Shown here: one piece after another, positions 54,549 through 64,000 of the stretch
Layout of the letters: each line of letters begins with the position of its first letter
Numbering within the stretch: position 1 is the stretch's first letter
Assembly: GCF_042661605.1 (NCBI RefSeq)
Contig: NZ_JBHSWJ010000002.1
Location: 806,001 to 870,000 of the forward strand
DNA from: Branchiibius cervicis
GTDB lineage: Bacteria; Actinomycetota; Actinomycetes; Actinomycetales; Dermatophilaceae
Length of the DNA stretch: 64,000 nt
Reading direction: 5' to 3'
Made by a program: the position numbers and the translations under genes
Notes under the pieces: model-generated
Told to the model about the DNA's origin: nothing
The model's input: the letters and a program-made list of their open reading frames with translations, nothing else
Databases searched by the model: none

Positions 54549-55198
54549 TCAGTCGAGGTGCAGCCAATGCTGCCACCCGGCGTGCAGCACCAACCAGGCA
54601 ATCAGGCCGTAGCCCGCTTGGCCGGGGTGGATGCCGTCGGTGGCAGCCAGATCGGCGTTCCATTGCTCATGCTGCAGCAGCGGCCGGAAACAGTCGACGT
54701 AGGTCACCCGTCGGCGTGAGCAGACATCGGCCTGGGCGTCGACCAGCGTCTGCAGGCGCGCGTTGGTCTCGGCGTCGACCGTGGGCGGCGGCCCCACCAC
54801 AAAGGTCGAGATCGCGCTGCTCGATGCGTCGTCGAGGATGTTGGCCAGGTTCAGGCGCGAGCGTGCCGTTGACAAACCGGCCCGAAGGTCGTTCAGGCCT
54901 ACACCGATCACCAGGCGTCGTTCGTTGGAATCGCGCCAGCGAACCGCGGCCTCACCCTGCCACCGGCCCAACACGTCGGTCGAGTTCTCCCCGGCCACGC
55001 CGAGGTTGTAGGCGTGCAGGTCGACGCCGGAGTGCGGGTGCGAGCCAGGACCCGGCCGACCCAGCCGAGTGCCTTGGGGTCGGCGTAACCGGCGACCAAC
55101 GAGTCGCCGACGAAGCAGATCGTGGCGCGGCGATCCTCGCCGGAAACCTCGAAATGCTGCGAGGGAGCGAAATCGGGTTCGTGAGTGGTGTCAGTCAC
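54549..55198 (-). pseudogene. SGNH/GDSL-type hydrolase, frameshifted in this sequence
   Basis: Corrected length about 216 residues. Block I is FVGDSLVAGY (nucleophile Ser), block III is GVGLNDLRAG (Gly/Asn oxyanion), and the catalytic Asp/His are in DGIHPGQAGY. The frame changes near 55027-55031: the first frame ends LARTRTPA, and the second supplies VDLHAYNLGVAGENSTDVLGRW. One added base restores the fold; here the site is only a short G/C run, unlike most other breaks in this window. No signal peptide, so likely cytoplasmic esterase or lipase. Lies 19 bases after DUF6104 on the same strand. Confidence 0.8.
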
Positions 55199-55217
55199 GG
55201 AAGGGTCCTCCGAGTGT

Positions 55218-55391
55218 TCATTCGTCGTCGTCGAGTCGGGCGAGCCAGGATGCGAGGCGTTCGACGGGTACCTCGAATTCGGGGTTGAGGTCGACGAACG
55301 TGCGCAACTGGTCCGCGAGCCACTCCAGGCTCACTTCGTCCTCGCCACGGCGGGCAGCAAGTTCCTCGATGCCACGGTCCGTGAAGTACAT
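55218..55391 (-). CDS. DUF6104 family small protein
   Basis: 57 residues, starting MYFTDRGIEELAARRGEDE and ending SWLARLDDDE. It matches a conserved actinobacterial small family (DUF6104) of unknown function, with helical and strongly acidic ends and no cysteine or membrane segment. ATG 55391 is fixed by the conserved MYFTDRG. It is followed closely by the SGNH hydrolase and preceded by the kgd terminator region. Confidence 0.8.
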   Translation of the reverse strand: MYFTDRGIEELAARRGEDEVSLEWLADQLRTFVDLNPEFEVPVERLASWLARLDDDE

Positions 55392-55411
55392 GCTCTGAAC
55401 CTATCGCGAGA

Positions 55412-55443
55412 GTGGCCGGCCTCCCCGCAGGGAAGCCGGCCAC
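55412..55443 (-). terminator. Hairpin after kgd
   Basis: Inverted repeat GTGGCCGGC (55412-55420) with GCCGGCCAC (55435-55443) just downstream of the kgd stop on the minus strand. A loop of 14 bases can pair further. No clear U tract. Confidence 0.6.
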
Positions 55444-55457
55444 GCGCCGTACGGAAA

Positions 55458-58400
55458 TCAGCGGTCGAACGCCTGCTTGAGCAGCTCGGCCAACTGGGCG
55501 CGGTGTTTCGCGCCGGAGCCCGTCGCCGGTGAGGCCGCCGCGGGACGGGACACCACCCGGATCGGCCGGGACTGACCCAGCGGCTCCAACTGCTCGGGCA
55601 GGTTCAGCGCCAGGAAGGGCCAGGCCCCCTGGTTCTTCGGCTCGTCCTGCACCCAGACGATCTCCGCGTGCGGGTACTCCTCCAGGGCCGCCGCGATCTC
55701 CTTGGCGGGGATCGGCGCCAGCTGCTCCAGGCGGATGATGGCGGTGGTGTCGTCACCGCGGTTCTCACGCTCGGCCTCGAGGTCGTAGACGATCCGGCTG
55801 GAGGCGATCAGCACCCGGGTCACCTTGCCGGCGTCCAGCTTCTTCTGGTCCCGTAGCACCGGCTCGAAGCGGCCCTTGGTGAAGTCCTCGGGGTTGGACG
55901 TCGCCGCCTTCAACCGCAGCAGTTGCTTGGGCGTGAACACGATCAGCGGCTTGCGCGGCCGGGCCGAGGCCTGACGACGCAACAGGTGGAAGTACGACGC
56001 GGGAGTGCTCGGGTGCGCAATCGTCATGTTGTTCTCGGCGAACATCTGCAGGTAGCGCTCGATGCGCGCCGAGCTGTGGTCCGGTCCCTGGCCCTCGTAA
56101 CCGTGGGGGAGCAGCAACACCACGGAGGAGCGTTGCGCCCACTTCTGCTCGGAGGAGGAGATGAACTCATCGACGATCGACTGAGCGCCGTTGGCGAAGT
56201 CACCGAACTGGGCCTCCCACAACACGAGCGCGTCCGGGCGCTCCACGGAGTAGCCGTATTCGAAGCCCATGGCGGCGTACTCGCTCAGCAGCGAGTCGTA
56301 GATCCACAACCACGCCTGGTCATCGGTCAGGTAACGCAGCGGGGTCCACTCGTTGCCGTTCTCGTGGTCGATCAGGACCGCGTGCCGCTGCACGAACGTG
56401 CCGCGACGGCTGTCCTGACCGGCCAACCGCACGGGCGTGCCGTCCATCAGCAAGGAGCCCAGCGCCATGAGTTCGCCCATGGCCCAGTCGATCCCGCCCT
56501 GGGAGACCATCGCCGAACGACGCTCCATCAGCTTCTGCAGCTTGGGGTGGATGGTGAAGCCTTCCGGCGGGTTGACCCACGTGTCACCGAGCTTCTTCAA
56601 CGCCTCGACGCTGATCGCGGTCGAACGACCGCTCTGGTCCTCGCGGGCGTCGTCCTCCTGCTGGGCGCGCGGACGTTCGAGGCCGCCGTGCCCGGCCGCG
56701 TCGGTCGACTGGGAGCTGTCGGACGGGGCCGCGGCCAGTTCCGCCTTGGCCGCCTTGGTCTCGGCGAATACCCGCTCCAGCTGCTGCTGGTAGTCGCGCA
56801 GCGCCTCGTCGGCTTCCTCCTTGGTGATGTCACCGCGGCCCACGAGGGCCTCGGTGTACAGCTTGCGCACACTGCGCTTGGCCTCGATGAGTTCGTACAT
56901 CATCGGCTGCGTCATCGAGGGGTCATCACCCTCGTTGTGACCGCGGCGGCGGTAGCAGACCATGTCGATGACGACGTCCTTGTGGAACTTCTGCCGGAAC
57001 TCATAGGCCAGCTCGGCCACCGACACGCACGCTTCGGGGTCATCGCCGTTGACGTGGAAGATGGGCGCCTGGATCATCCGGGCCACGTCACTGGAGTAGG
57101 TCGAGGACCGCGACTGGCTCGGTGCGGTCGTGAAGCCGACCTGGTTGTTCACGATGATGTGGATCGTGCCGCCGGTGCGGTAGCCGCGCAGCTGGGACAG
57201 GTTCAGGGTCTCGGCCACGACGCCCTGGCCGGCGAATGCTGCGTCGCCGTGCATCAGCACGGGCAGCACCGTGAACGCCGTACCGGCCAGGTTGATGCGG
57301 TCCTGCTTGGCCCGCGCGATGCCCTCCAGGACGGGGTTGACCGCCTCCAGGTGCGAGGGGTTGGCCGCCAGGTAGACCTTGGTCTTGCTGCCGGCGTCGG
57401 AGACGAACTCACCCTCGGTGCCCAGGTGGTACTTCACGTCACCAGAGCCCTGGACCGACTTGGGGTCCTGGGTGCCGTCGAACTCCTGGAAGATCTGCTT
57501 GTACGACTTGCCCGCGATGTTGGCCAGTACGTTGAGGCGGCCACGGTGCGGCATGCCGATGCACACCTCGTCCATGCCGTCATCGGCCGCGGCCGACAGC
57601 ACGCGGTCCAAGAGCGCGATGGCGGTCTCGCCGCCCTCGAGGGAGAACCGCTTCTGCCCGACGTACTTGGTCTGCAGGAAGGTCTCGAAGGCCTCGGCGG
57701 CGTTCAGCTTGCGCAGGATCCGCAGCTGCTCGTCAGGAGACTGCTTCTCGTAGCCGCGCTCGACCTTGGCCTGGATCCAGGCTCGCTGCTCGGGGTCCTG
57801 GATGTGCATGTATTCGATGCCGACGCTGCGGCAGTAGGCATCGCGCAGGATGCCCAGGATCTCGCGCAGCTTCAGGAACGGCTTACCGCCGAATCCGCCG
57901 GTCGGGAAGGCCCGGTCCAGATCCCACAGGGTCAGGCCGTGCTGGGTGATGTCCAGGTCGGGGTGCCGGCGCTGCTTGTACTCCAGCGGGTCGGTGTCGG
58001 CCATCAGGTGACCGCGCACGCGGTAGGCGTGGATGACTTCCTGCACCCGCGCGACCTTGGAGATGTCGTCGTCGTGGCTGGTGTCGATGTCGCGGACCCA
58101 GCGGATGGGTTCGTAGGGGATCTTGAGAGCGGCGAAGATCTCGTCGTAGAAGTCCTCCGCGCCGAGGAGCAAGTCGCTGACCACGCGCAGGAACTCACCG
58201 GACACCGCGCCCTGGATGATGCGGTGGTCGTAGGTCGAGGTCAGCGTCAGGATCTTGCTCACGCCATTCTTGTTCAGCGTGTTGGCCGACGCCCCCGCCC
58301 ATTCGGCGGGGTACTCCAACGCCCCCACACCGATGATCGCGCCGGCACCCTTCATCAGCCGCGGCACCGAGTGCACCGTGCCGATCCCGCCGGGGTTGGT

Positions 58401-59390
58401 CAGCGAGATCGTGGTCCCGGCGTAGTCGTCGAGCGTGAGCTTGTTGTCCCGGGCCCGCTTGACCATCGCTTCGTAGGACGCCCAGAACTGAGCGAAGTCC
58501 ATTTCGTCCGCGCCCTTGATGTTGGGTACGACGAGGGTCCGGGAGCCGTCGTCCTTGGTCAGATCGATGGCCAGGCCGAAGTTCACGTGGCCCGGCTTGA
58601 CCAGGATCGGCTTGCCCTTGTCGTCCTCGCCCAGCGCGGAGTTCATGTCCGGCACGACCTTGAGGGCCTTGACGATGGCGTAGCCGATGAGGTGGGTGAA
58701 GGACACCTTCCCGCCGCGACTGCGGGACAGGTGGTTGTTGATGACGATGCGATTGTCGATCAGCAGCTTCGCCGGCACCGCGCGCACACTGGTGGCCGTC
58801 GGGACCTCGAGGCTGGCCTCCATGTTGCTGACGATGCGCGCGGCAACGCCACGCAACGGCACCCGCTCGTCGGCGGCCGGCTCGATCTCCTCAGGGGAGG
58901 CGATCCCGTCGCGGGCGACGGGAAGTTCCGTGCTGATCTCGGCCTCGGAGGGGTCGAGAACCTGCGTGCTGACCGCGTCGGCACGCTGTTCGGTCTCGCG
59001 AGGGTCGTCCTCGGTGCCGTCGACGGGCTGGACCGAGGGGTCCAGATCTTCATCCGGCGTCGTCTTCTCCACGACCTCGACCGGCTCCGGGGTCTTCACC
59101 GCGGCATCGGGCGCGGGGGTTGCAGTGGCGGTGCGCCCTGCGGCGTTGCCGTGGCCGTTGCTACTTCCGTTGGTGCTCGTCGCGTGCCCGTTGGTGCTCG
59201 TCGCGTGCCCGTTGGTGCTGCCGCCGCCCGCGGTGTTCGTGCCGCCGGCACCCGGGGTGTAGTCGGCGAAGAATCCCCACCACGCCTTGTCCACGGAGTT
59301 CTTGTCTTCTTTGTACTGCTCGTACAGCTCATCGACCAGCCACTCGTTGCCTGCGAATGCGGCGAGGGGGTCAGAGGACTGTGATGACAC
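55458..59390 (-). CDS. kgd: Multifunctional 2-oxoglutarate metabolism enzyme (KGD; 2-oxoglutarate decarboxylase/dehydrogenase E1 with E2-like domain)
   Basis: 1,310 residues, usual size for actinobacterial KGD. It begins with the short E1 docking segment (NEWLVDELYEQYKED), then a low-complexity Gly/Asn/Thr and Pro/Ala linker (about 50-140, with the repeat TNGHATS). The E2-like acyltransferase core follows (about 165-400, ending TSTYDHRIIQGA) without a lipoyl domain, then the thiamine-dependent E1 half with IGMPHRGRLNVLANI, HGDAAFAGQGVVAETL and RRRGHNEGDDPSMTQP. It links the TCA cycle to succinyl-CoA or succinate semialdehyde and is controlled in mycobacteria by GarA binding. Divergent from the next gene; large antisense ORFs across it are shadows. 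Confidence 0.95.
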   Translation of the reverse strand: MSSQSSDPLAAFAGNEWLVDELYEQYKEDKNSVDKAWWGFFADYTPGAGGTNTAGGGSTNGHATSTNGHATSTNGSSNGHGNAAGRTATATPAPDAAVKTPEPVEVVEKTTPDEDLDPSVQPVDGTEDDPRETEQRADAVSTQVLDPSEAEISTELPVARDGIASPEEIEPAADERVPLRGVAARIVSNMEASLEVPTATSVRAVPAKLLIDNRIVINNHLSRSRGGKVSFTHLIGYAIVKALKVVPDMNSALGEDDKGKPILVKPGHVNFGLAIDLTKDDGSRTLVVPNIKGADEMDFAQFWASYEAMVKRARDNKLTLDDYAGTTISLTNPGGIGTVHSVPRLMKGAGAIIGVGALEYPAEWAGASANTLNKNGVSKILTLTSTYDHRIIQGAVSGEFLRVVSDLLLGAEDFYDEIFAALKIPYEPIRWVRDIDTSHDDDISKVARVQEVIHAYRVRGHLMADTDPLEYKQRRHPDLDITQHGLTLWDLDRAFPTGGFGGKPFLKLREILGILRDAYCRSVGIEYMHIQDPEQRAWIQAKVERGYEKQSPDEQLRILRKLNAAEAFETFLQTKYVGQKRFSLEGGETAIALLDRVLSAAADDGMDEVCIGMPHRGRLNVLANIAGKSYKQIFQEFDGTQDPKSVQGSGDVKYHLGTEGEFVSDAGSKTKVYLAANPSHLEAVNPVLEGIARAKQDRINLAGTAFTVLPVLMHGDAAFAGQGVVAETLNLSQLRGYRTGGTIHIIVNNQVGFTTAPSQSRSSTYSSDVARMIQAPIFHVNGDDPEACVSVAELAYEFRQKFHKDVVIDMVCYRRRGHNEGDDPSMTQPMMYELIEAKRSVRKLYTEALVGRGDITKEEADEALRDYQQQLERVFAETKAAKAELAAAPSDSSQSTDAAGHGGLERPRAQQEDDAREDQSGRSTAISVEALKKLGDTWVNPPEGFTIHPKLQKLMERRSAMVSQGGIDWAMGELMALGSLLMDGTPVRLAGQDSRRGTFVQRHAVLIDHENGNEWTPLRYLTDDQAWLWIYDSLLSEYAAMGFEYGYSVERPDALVLWEAQFGDFANGAQSIVDEFISSSEQKWAQRSSVVLLLPHGYEGQGPDHSSARIERYLQMFAENNMTIAHPSTPASYFHLLRRQASARPRKPLIVFTPKQLLRLKAATSNPEDFTKGRFEPVLRDQKKLDAGKVTRVLIASSRIVYDLEAERENRGDDTTAIIRLEQLAPIPAKEIAAALEEYPHAEIVWVQDEPKNQGAWPFLALNLPEQLEPLGQSRPIRVVSRPAAASPATGSGAKHRAQLAELLKQAFDR

Positions 59391-59645
59391 GCGAATGCGC
59401 CTCTTCCATCATGTGAATTCGTGCGGGTTCGAGCCCGACAACTGCCTTCCCCACCCTAGCGGTTGGGCGCCGGAGGGTCACACACCACGTGCGGGTGTGC
59501 TATACGGGCAACGCACAGGCAGGCCCCCGGTGTTCCGCGACGTCCAGTGTCCGGACAACCGATGAATGGCTGGTCGCGCTGCTAGCCTGAGCCGGTTATC
59601 GGCGACGCTGCGATTCCGGGGTTTCCGCGGCCCGTTTCCACCGAG

Positions 59646-60956
59646 GTGACCTGCTTGACGACGACAACCTTGCCCCTGGCGGCAGCGGTGTCACTGGGTC
59701 ATGCCCTCGTCGCCGACGTCGCCGAGGAACTCCAGTTGCCGGCCCTGTTCATCAAAGGGGTCGTCGCGGTCTCGCAAGGGCTGCGGGCCGAGGACTACGT
59801 GCCCGGCGACGTGGACGTGCTGTGCACCGCCGACCGGGCGCCGGAGCTGATCGCGGGGCTCGCGGCACGCGGCTGGCAGCCCCGCCCGGAGTCCGCGGCG
59901 CACGCCCGGTTCGTCACCCACTCGACGACGTTGCTGCATCCCGAGTGGCCCTGCGACATCGACATACACACGAGTTTCCCGGGATTCTTCGCCGACCCGG
60001 ACACGGTCTTCGAGGCCCTATGGCAGCATCGCGAACGCCACCACGTCGCAGGCGTCGGGCTGTGGGCACCGGACTACCCGGCCCACGCCCTGATCGTCCT
60101 GCTGCACGGGCTGCGCTCGCCCGACCTGTCCAAGAACGCCGAGGAGGTCGCCCGTTCGACCGACCGGTTCGCGGCCATGTCCGAGGCCGATCGGGCTTCG
60201 ACCAGGGAGTTGATCCGCCGCACGGGTGCCTCGGAGGTGGTGGCCGAGGTGTTGAATCCGCTGGGCTGGCAGATCGAGGTCCCCGCGCAACCCTCCGCGC
60301 AGTTCGTGCTCTGGAGGATCAACTCCGGGCCCACCAACGCCGAGGGCTGGCTGGTGGCCATCGCGGAAGCTCGCGGCCTCGACCGGCTCCGGTTGATCTA
60401 CCGGGCAGTGCTGCCCTCGCGCGAGGACCTTCTGATCGACTATCCGCAGGTCGCCGACGCTGCCCTGCCCACGGCGAAGGCGTACGTGCAGCGCCTGGTG
60501 CGCGCAGCCTCCCGCGTGCCGCACGCAGTGCGCCACGTCGCGAGCACGGGGTGGCTGGCGGCTCGTCGTACGCCGAACCCGGACCTCAGCGCCGATCCGA
60601 AGGTCCCCGCGCGGGCCGTGGACCAGGTGCCGGTGCCTGCGTACCCGGCTTCCTCGTCACACGCCGAGTCGCGGTCGACGCCGACCGCTTCACCCCCGGG
60701 TGAGCGCTGGGCGGTCTACGAGCCGGCGACGGACGACGAGTCGTTCGTGTTGCGCCTCTCCGAGCGTGGCTCGACCTCACCGATGCGGTTGAACGGGGTG
60801 GGCCTGGCGATCCTCACGCTGCTGGACGACACCGGCGGCGACGTCGACCAGGCAGTGCGGGAGGCGGCCCGGTTGTGGCCGCAACCGGTGGACGAGCTGC
60901 GCACGGTCATCACCGGGTTCCAGCAGGAGATGTCCCGCCTCGGCGTCCTGCCCTGA
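59646..60956 (+). CDS. Nucleotidyltransferase-family protein (NTP_transf_5-like) fused to a PqqD-like domain
   Basis: 436 residues. The first ~300 match the NTP_transf_5 type: LFIKGVVAVSQGLR, the metal-binding Asp pair VPGDVDVLC and the later WPCDIDIHTSFPGF, then a helical part. After a Ser/Pro-rich linker (about 305-345), the last ~90 residues resemble a PqqD/RiPP-recognition domain: RLNGVGLAILTLLDDTGGDVDQAV.EAARLW and VITGFQQEMSRLGVL. Such nucleotidyltransferases occur with capsule or RiPP genes, but no precursor peptide, radical-SAM or lasso cyclase gene lies beside it. GTG 59646 is used; a TTG three codons on is an alternative. Confidence 0.7.
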   Translation: MTCLTTTTLPLAAAVSLGHALVADVAEELQLPALFIKGVVAVSQGLRAEDYVPGDVDVLCTADRAPELIAGLAARGWQPRPESAAHARFVTHSTTLLHPEWPCDIDIHTSFPGFFADPDTVFEALWQHRERHHVAGVGLWAPDYPAHALIVLLHGLRSPDLSKNAEEVARSTDRFAAMSEADRASTRELIRRTGASEVVAEVLNPLGWQIEVPAQPSAQFVLWRINSGPTNAEGWLVAIAEARGLDRLRLIYRAVLPSREDLLIDYPQVADAALPTAKAYVQRLVRAASRVPHAVRHVASTGWLAARRTPNPDLSADPKVPARAVDQVPVPAYPASSSHAESRSTPTASPPGERWAVYEPATDDESFVLRLSERGSTSPMRLNGVGLAILTLLDDTGGDVDQAVREAARLWPQPVDELRTVITGFQQEMSRLGVLP

Positions 60957-60984
60957 CCGGCGGTCGACAACCTCGGCCGCAGAC

Positions 60985-62408
60985 CTACTTCAGACCACGC
61001 ATGACGTGCGGCAGTCGGTGCTCCAGGCGTTCGGCTTCCAACTGATCACGCTGCCACAGGAGGCCGTAGGTGAAGGTGTCCTCCCCGGCCGCGGCCGCTT
61101 TGTCGGCCACCTGCAGCAGGTGAGCGCGGCTGACGACGCTGTCCTGATGGTCCCCGAGCACGGTCTGGACGGCCTTGGCCCGCTTGGCCACCTTGTGTTT
61201 GCCCGCGGCCTCCGCGACGTAGCGCAACTGCTTGGCCTTCTTGCGCACCGAATGGAAATGCTCATCGGACGGTTCGCGGCGAGCCTTCCTCGCGGCCTTG
61301 CGCAGTGTGTGCCGGGCGTGGGCCACGGATGCGGCCGCGCTGAAGTCGCCGTCGACCGCCGCGGCGGCCAAGTCGTCCAGGCCGTCGAGCAGCCGGAAGT
61401 ATCGCTCGCTGTCGAGGGCCAGGATCACCCGGCGCAGCCCACGGGTGTACGCCGCTTCGGTGTTCGAGATCAACCGGTCGTGGGCGCGACCGCGGATCAA
61501 TTCCTCGGGCAGGTCCTCGAGCGCCTTCCGGTATCGCTTCGTCAGCACCTCTGCGTCCCTGGCGACCCCGAGAGTCGCTGCCAACTCTCGCAATTCGCGT
61601 TCCAGATGCTCACCGCCGGGTAGCGCGAGCAACGCCGGGTGGCTGCGCAGCAGGGACCGTATCCGCCGACTGGTCACCCGCATCTGGTGTACGCCGTCCG
61701 GCCGGTGCTCCCGCACCCACCTGTCCCGTTCGACCAGGTCGTCGGTCAACCGGACGAGCGCGCGCACGGTCGGATCGGCGTACGTCGATCGGTGCGGTGG
61801 GGGCCCACCACGTGCACCAGCTTGGCCGGGTAGGTGGACGGCTCGGCGCCGGCATCGATGAGGCGCCGGCACAGCCGGTCCAGCAGATCCTGGTCGCTGG
61901 TGCCCACGAGCTCGAGTTCCCATTCGTGCCACAGTATTTCGGCGTCGGGAGCGGTGCGCAGATCGATGCCCTTGACCTCGTCATCGGCGAACTCGGCAAC
62001 CACGGCATCGTTGTCGTCGACGATGCGGGTGATGCTGCGGCTGGTCCGCAATGTCGCCAGCGGCGTCACCTCGCGGTCGCGCACGATCGCGGCGACCAGG
62101 GAACGCAGCTGTGCCGGAAGCTCCTGGGAGAGCGGTGCGTGGACTTCCGAGCGAGAATCGGTTGCTACCGGCAGCTTGAGGTGCCACCCCTCGTCGGCGC
62201 CGCCGGCCCTGCGGCGCAACGTGATCCGATGCTGCAGCAGATCCAGGTCGGGTGTGTCGAAGTACTTCGCCTCCAACGTGACCGGTTCGTCGCGCTCGGC
62301 GCGCGCGATGCCGGCCAGGCCTTCGAAGGACGGTTCAGCGCCCGGCGAAGCGACCGAGAACTTGCGTTCGATCTCGGTGAGCTTCGTCAGCCGCGGCTTA
62401 GAGGACAT
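60985..62408 (-). pseudogene. CYTH-CHAD phosphate/polyphosphate-binding protein, frameshifted in this sequence
   Basis: Corrected length about 474 residues. The N-terminal CYTH domain (about 1-200) has the EIERKF signature, then TLEAKYFDTPDLDLLQHRITLRRR, WHLKLPV and WHEWELELVG. The C-terminal CHAD domain (about 210-474) has many conserved His/Arg helices: GVHQMRVTSRRIRSLLR, HARHTLRKAARKARRE, HSVRKKAKQLRYVAEAA and LGDHQDSVVSR. The two lie in different frames, broken at five G (61799-61803, plus strand). One added base joins VVGPPPHRSTYADPTVRAL. CHAD proteins bind polyphosphate granules and CYTH domains act on triphosphates. Starts 8 bases inside the end of the ABC permease gene. Confidence 0.88.
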
Positions 62409-63198
62409 CTTTACGCTGGTTGATGATCGAGCCGATCACGGCCAACCCGAGACCGTAGGCGGTCAACACGATCGCGGCGGCCCACCAGGACAGGAAGTGT
62501 TGCTCCGGCATGTCGGCCAGATGGGGGTTCAGGGTGGCGCTGGTCAGCGAGGACGGTAGGTAGGCCGTGGCGCCTTCCCAGTGCAGCAACCGGAAGATCA
62601 CGTTGAACACGATGTCGCCGATGAAAGCCAGGCCGATCGCGACGAACACCGCGGCGATCTGGTTGCGCAACAGCAGACCGAAACCCATGCCCAGCAGCAC
62701 CCAGATGACGAAGACGAGCAACATCAACGCCAGGGTCTGCCACACGTCGCCGGAGTGGAGATAGAAGGAACCGTTCTTGGCCAGCTTCATGACCAGGCCG
62801 CCGCCGACGACGGCGGCGATGTCGCAGGCGACGCCGTAGACGACGCCCACGACCACGGCCGCCCCCATCTTCGCGACGGAGATCTGCCAGCGCCTGGGAG
62901 TGGCCAGAACCGTTGCGGTCCAGGTCTTGTGGCGGAACTCGGCGGTGACGATCAAGACGCCGAGAGCCAGCGGGAACAGTTGCAGCAACGTGGCTTGGAA
63001 ACCGGCGGAGTAGACGCTCTGGGCGGCCGCCGGGCTGATCCGGCTCAGCTCGCTGCCGGTGTCGCGCATCTGGTCGGTGCCGATCTGCGCCGCGAACAGG
63101 GCCGAGATGCCGCCGGCGACGATGATGGCGCCGATCAGCAGACCCCACCACAACTTGGTCGTGAAGATCTTCAGGATCTCCGACTTCAGGGCGTTCAC
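62398..63198 (-). CDS. ABC-2-type transporter permease
   Basis: 266 residues with about six membrane helices. The short amphipathic N-terminus VNALKSEILKIFTTKLWWGLLIG is typical of ABC-2 exporters of the bacteriocin-immunity/drug type. HKTWTATVLATPRRWQISVAKM is the conserved cytoplasmic stretch after helix 2. GTG 63198 overlaps the ATPase stop (GTGA). The longer open frame to 63456 reads antisense-like Arg-rich sequence and is rejected. Works with the adjacent ATPase; the substrate is unknown. Confidence 0.88.
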   Translation of the reverse strand: MNALKSEILKIFTTKLWWGLLIGAIIVAGGISALFAAQIGTDQMRDTGSELSRISPAAAQSVYSAGFQATLLQLFPLALGVLIVTAEFRHKTWTATVLATPRRWQISVAKMGAAVVVGVVYGVACDIAAVVGGGLVMKLAKNGSFYLHSGDVWQTLALMLLVFVIWVLLGMGFGLLLRNQIAAVFVAIGLAFIGDIVFNVIFRLLHWEGATAYLPSSLTSATLNPHLADMPEQHFLSWWAAAIVLTAYGLGLAVIGSIINQRKDVL

Positions 63199-64000
63199 GA
63201 TGCCGCCCCCAGATTGCGGTTGGCGTTCTCGGGAGCCTCGGTCAGTTCGAAGAACAAGGCTTCGAGGTCGGCCTGCTCCCTGTGAAGTTCGTGCACCGCA
63301 ACCCCCGCCGCCAGAGCGGTGTCGCCGATGAGGGCGAGATCGGCGGTCACCGCATGGATCGTGCCGTCGGGGTCCGTCGCCGACTGGACCCCACGAGCGG
63401 CCAACGCCTCGACGAGGGTCCGGGATCCGGCGTACGCACCAGCACCTTGGGCTCACCGCGGATCTCCTCCATCGGACCGGAGCGCACCGCCTTGCCGTTG
63501 GCGATGATGACGACGTCGTCGACGGTGTGCTCGACCTCGGACAGAAGGTGGCTGGAGATCAGGATGGTGCGGCCCTCGCCCGCGAGGTGGCGCAGGAACT
63601 GCCGCAACCACCGGATGCCTTCGGGGTCAAGGCCGTTGGCGGGTTCGTCGAGGACGAGGACCTGTGGATCGCCCAGCATGGCACCGGCCAGGCCGAGGCG
63701 CTGGCGCATCCCCATCGAGTAACCGCCGGCCACTTTGTCGGCGGCAGCGGGGATACCGACAAGGTGCAACATCTCATCGACCCGTGAATCCGGGATGCCG
63801 CCGGCGGCCGCCAGGACGCGCAGGTGGTTACGTCCGGTCCGCCCGGGGTGGAAGTTGGCCTCCAGTGACGCGCCGACGGTCCGGGTGGGGTGCGGCAGAT
63901 CGACGTACCGGGATCCGCCGATGGTCGCCGTGCCATGGGTGGGATGCACCAACCCCAGCAGCATCCGCAACGTCGTCGTCTTGCCGGCACCGTTCGGGCC
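63195..64000 (-). pseudogene. ABC transporter ATP-binding protein (5' end beyond right edge), frameshifted in this sequence
   Basis: About 269 codons visible after correction; the N-terminal start lies outside the window. Walker A GPNGAGKTTTLRML is at the very edge, the signature YSMGMRQRLGLAGAML, Walker B VLVLDEPANGLDP and the switch HISSHLLSEVEHT-like segment ISSHLLSEVEHT are intact. The frame breaks at about 63421-63432: the upstream frame gives EPKVLVRTPD and the downstream one RTLVEALAARGVQ to FFELTEAPENANRNL. One added base restores it; the site is not a long homopolymer. Overlaps the permease start, so the pair is an exporter operon. Confidence 0.88.

Noticed and set aside
55923..59384. 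1,153-codon open frame on the plus strand
   Set aside because: It is the exact antisense of kgd, is rich in Arg/Val/Gly/Gln and shows no domain; long antisense frames are common at this GC content.
59646..60956. Lasso-peptide cluster
   Set aside because: Only the nucleotidyltransferase/PqqD-like fusion is present; no precursor, cyclase, protease or kinase genes are adjacent.

Overview
This 64 kb window is chromosomal DNA from a high-GC Gram-positive actinomycete. The evidence is a SigR/RsrA redox pair beside the tiny ribosomal protein bL37, a nickel superoxide dismutase with its SodX protease, a KGD-type 2-oxoglutarate decarboxylase, many GTG starts and frequent ATGA/GTGA stop-start overlaps. 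The gene content fits a member of Micrococcales, perhaps near Dermacoccaceae or Intrasporangiaceae; that placement is inference. I found no rRNA, tRNA, insertion sequence, prophage or CRISPR array.

Layout. 1-5 kb: rsgA (partial), aroA, a YedK/HMCES-type SOS protein, a hydrolase, ferritin, sigR-rsrA and bL37. 5-8 kb: an unrecognised 34-residue ORF and two membrane-anchored HD/HD-GYP proteins. 8-10 kb: an MctP-type transporter with its DUF3311 partner. 10-14 kb: sodN, then sodX coupled by overlap to an amino-acid ABC transporter. 14-15 kb: a DUF559 gene bracketed by inverted TTCTGAGG repeats. 15-20 kb: a cobalamin riboswitch followed by nrdA-nrdB-mntH. 22-27 kb: a complete N-acetylglucosamine uptake and catabolism locus with its GntR regulator and a dre-like operator.

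From 20 to 22 kb and 27 to 54.5 kb lies a large cell-surface polysaccharide region. It holds dTDP-rhamnose synthesis (rfbA/rfbC, and far away rfbB/rfbD), a glycerol-3-phosphate cytidylyltransferase, a CDP-alcohol phosphotransferase, glycosyltransferases, two flippases, an O-antigen-ligase/polymerase-like protein, a Wzz/BY-kinase and a polyprenyl-phosphate priming transferase. Embedded in it are two tandem secreted beta-helix proteins sharing an identical 1,618-bp segment, and a secreted protein of about 1,750 residues with beta-propeller, LamG and six PKD domains. 54.5-64 kb: SGNH hydrolase, DUF6104, kgd, a nucleotidyltransferase/PqqD-like fusion, CYTH-CHAD and an ABC exporter cut by the right edge.

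Two points stand out. First, at least eleven genes are broken by what looks like a one-base deletion, nine of them at runs of exactly five G or C. This argues for a sequence-quality problem, and affected genes should be read in corrected form. Second, NrdB has Phe in place of the radical Tyr and Glu in place of the first metal-ligand Asp, the class Ic (Mn/Fe) signature. It sits in one stop-start-overlapping operon with an NRAMP manganese transporter under a B12 riboswitch.
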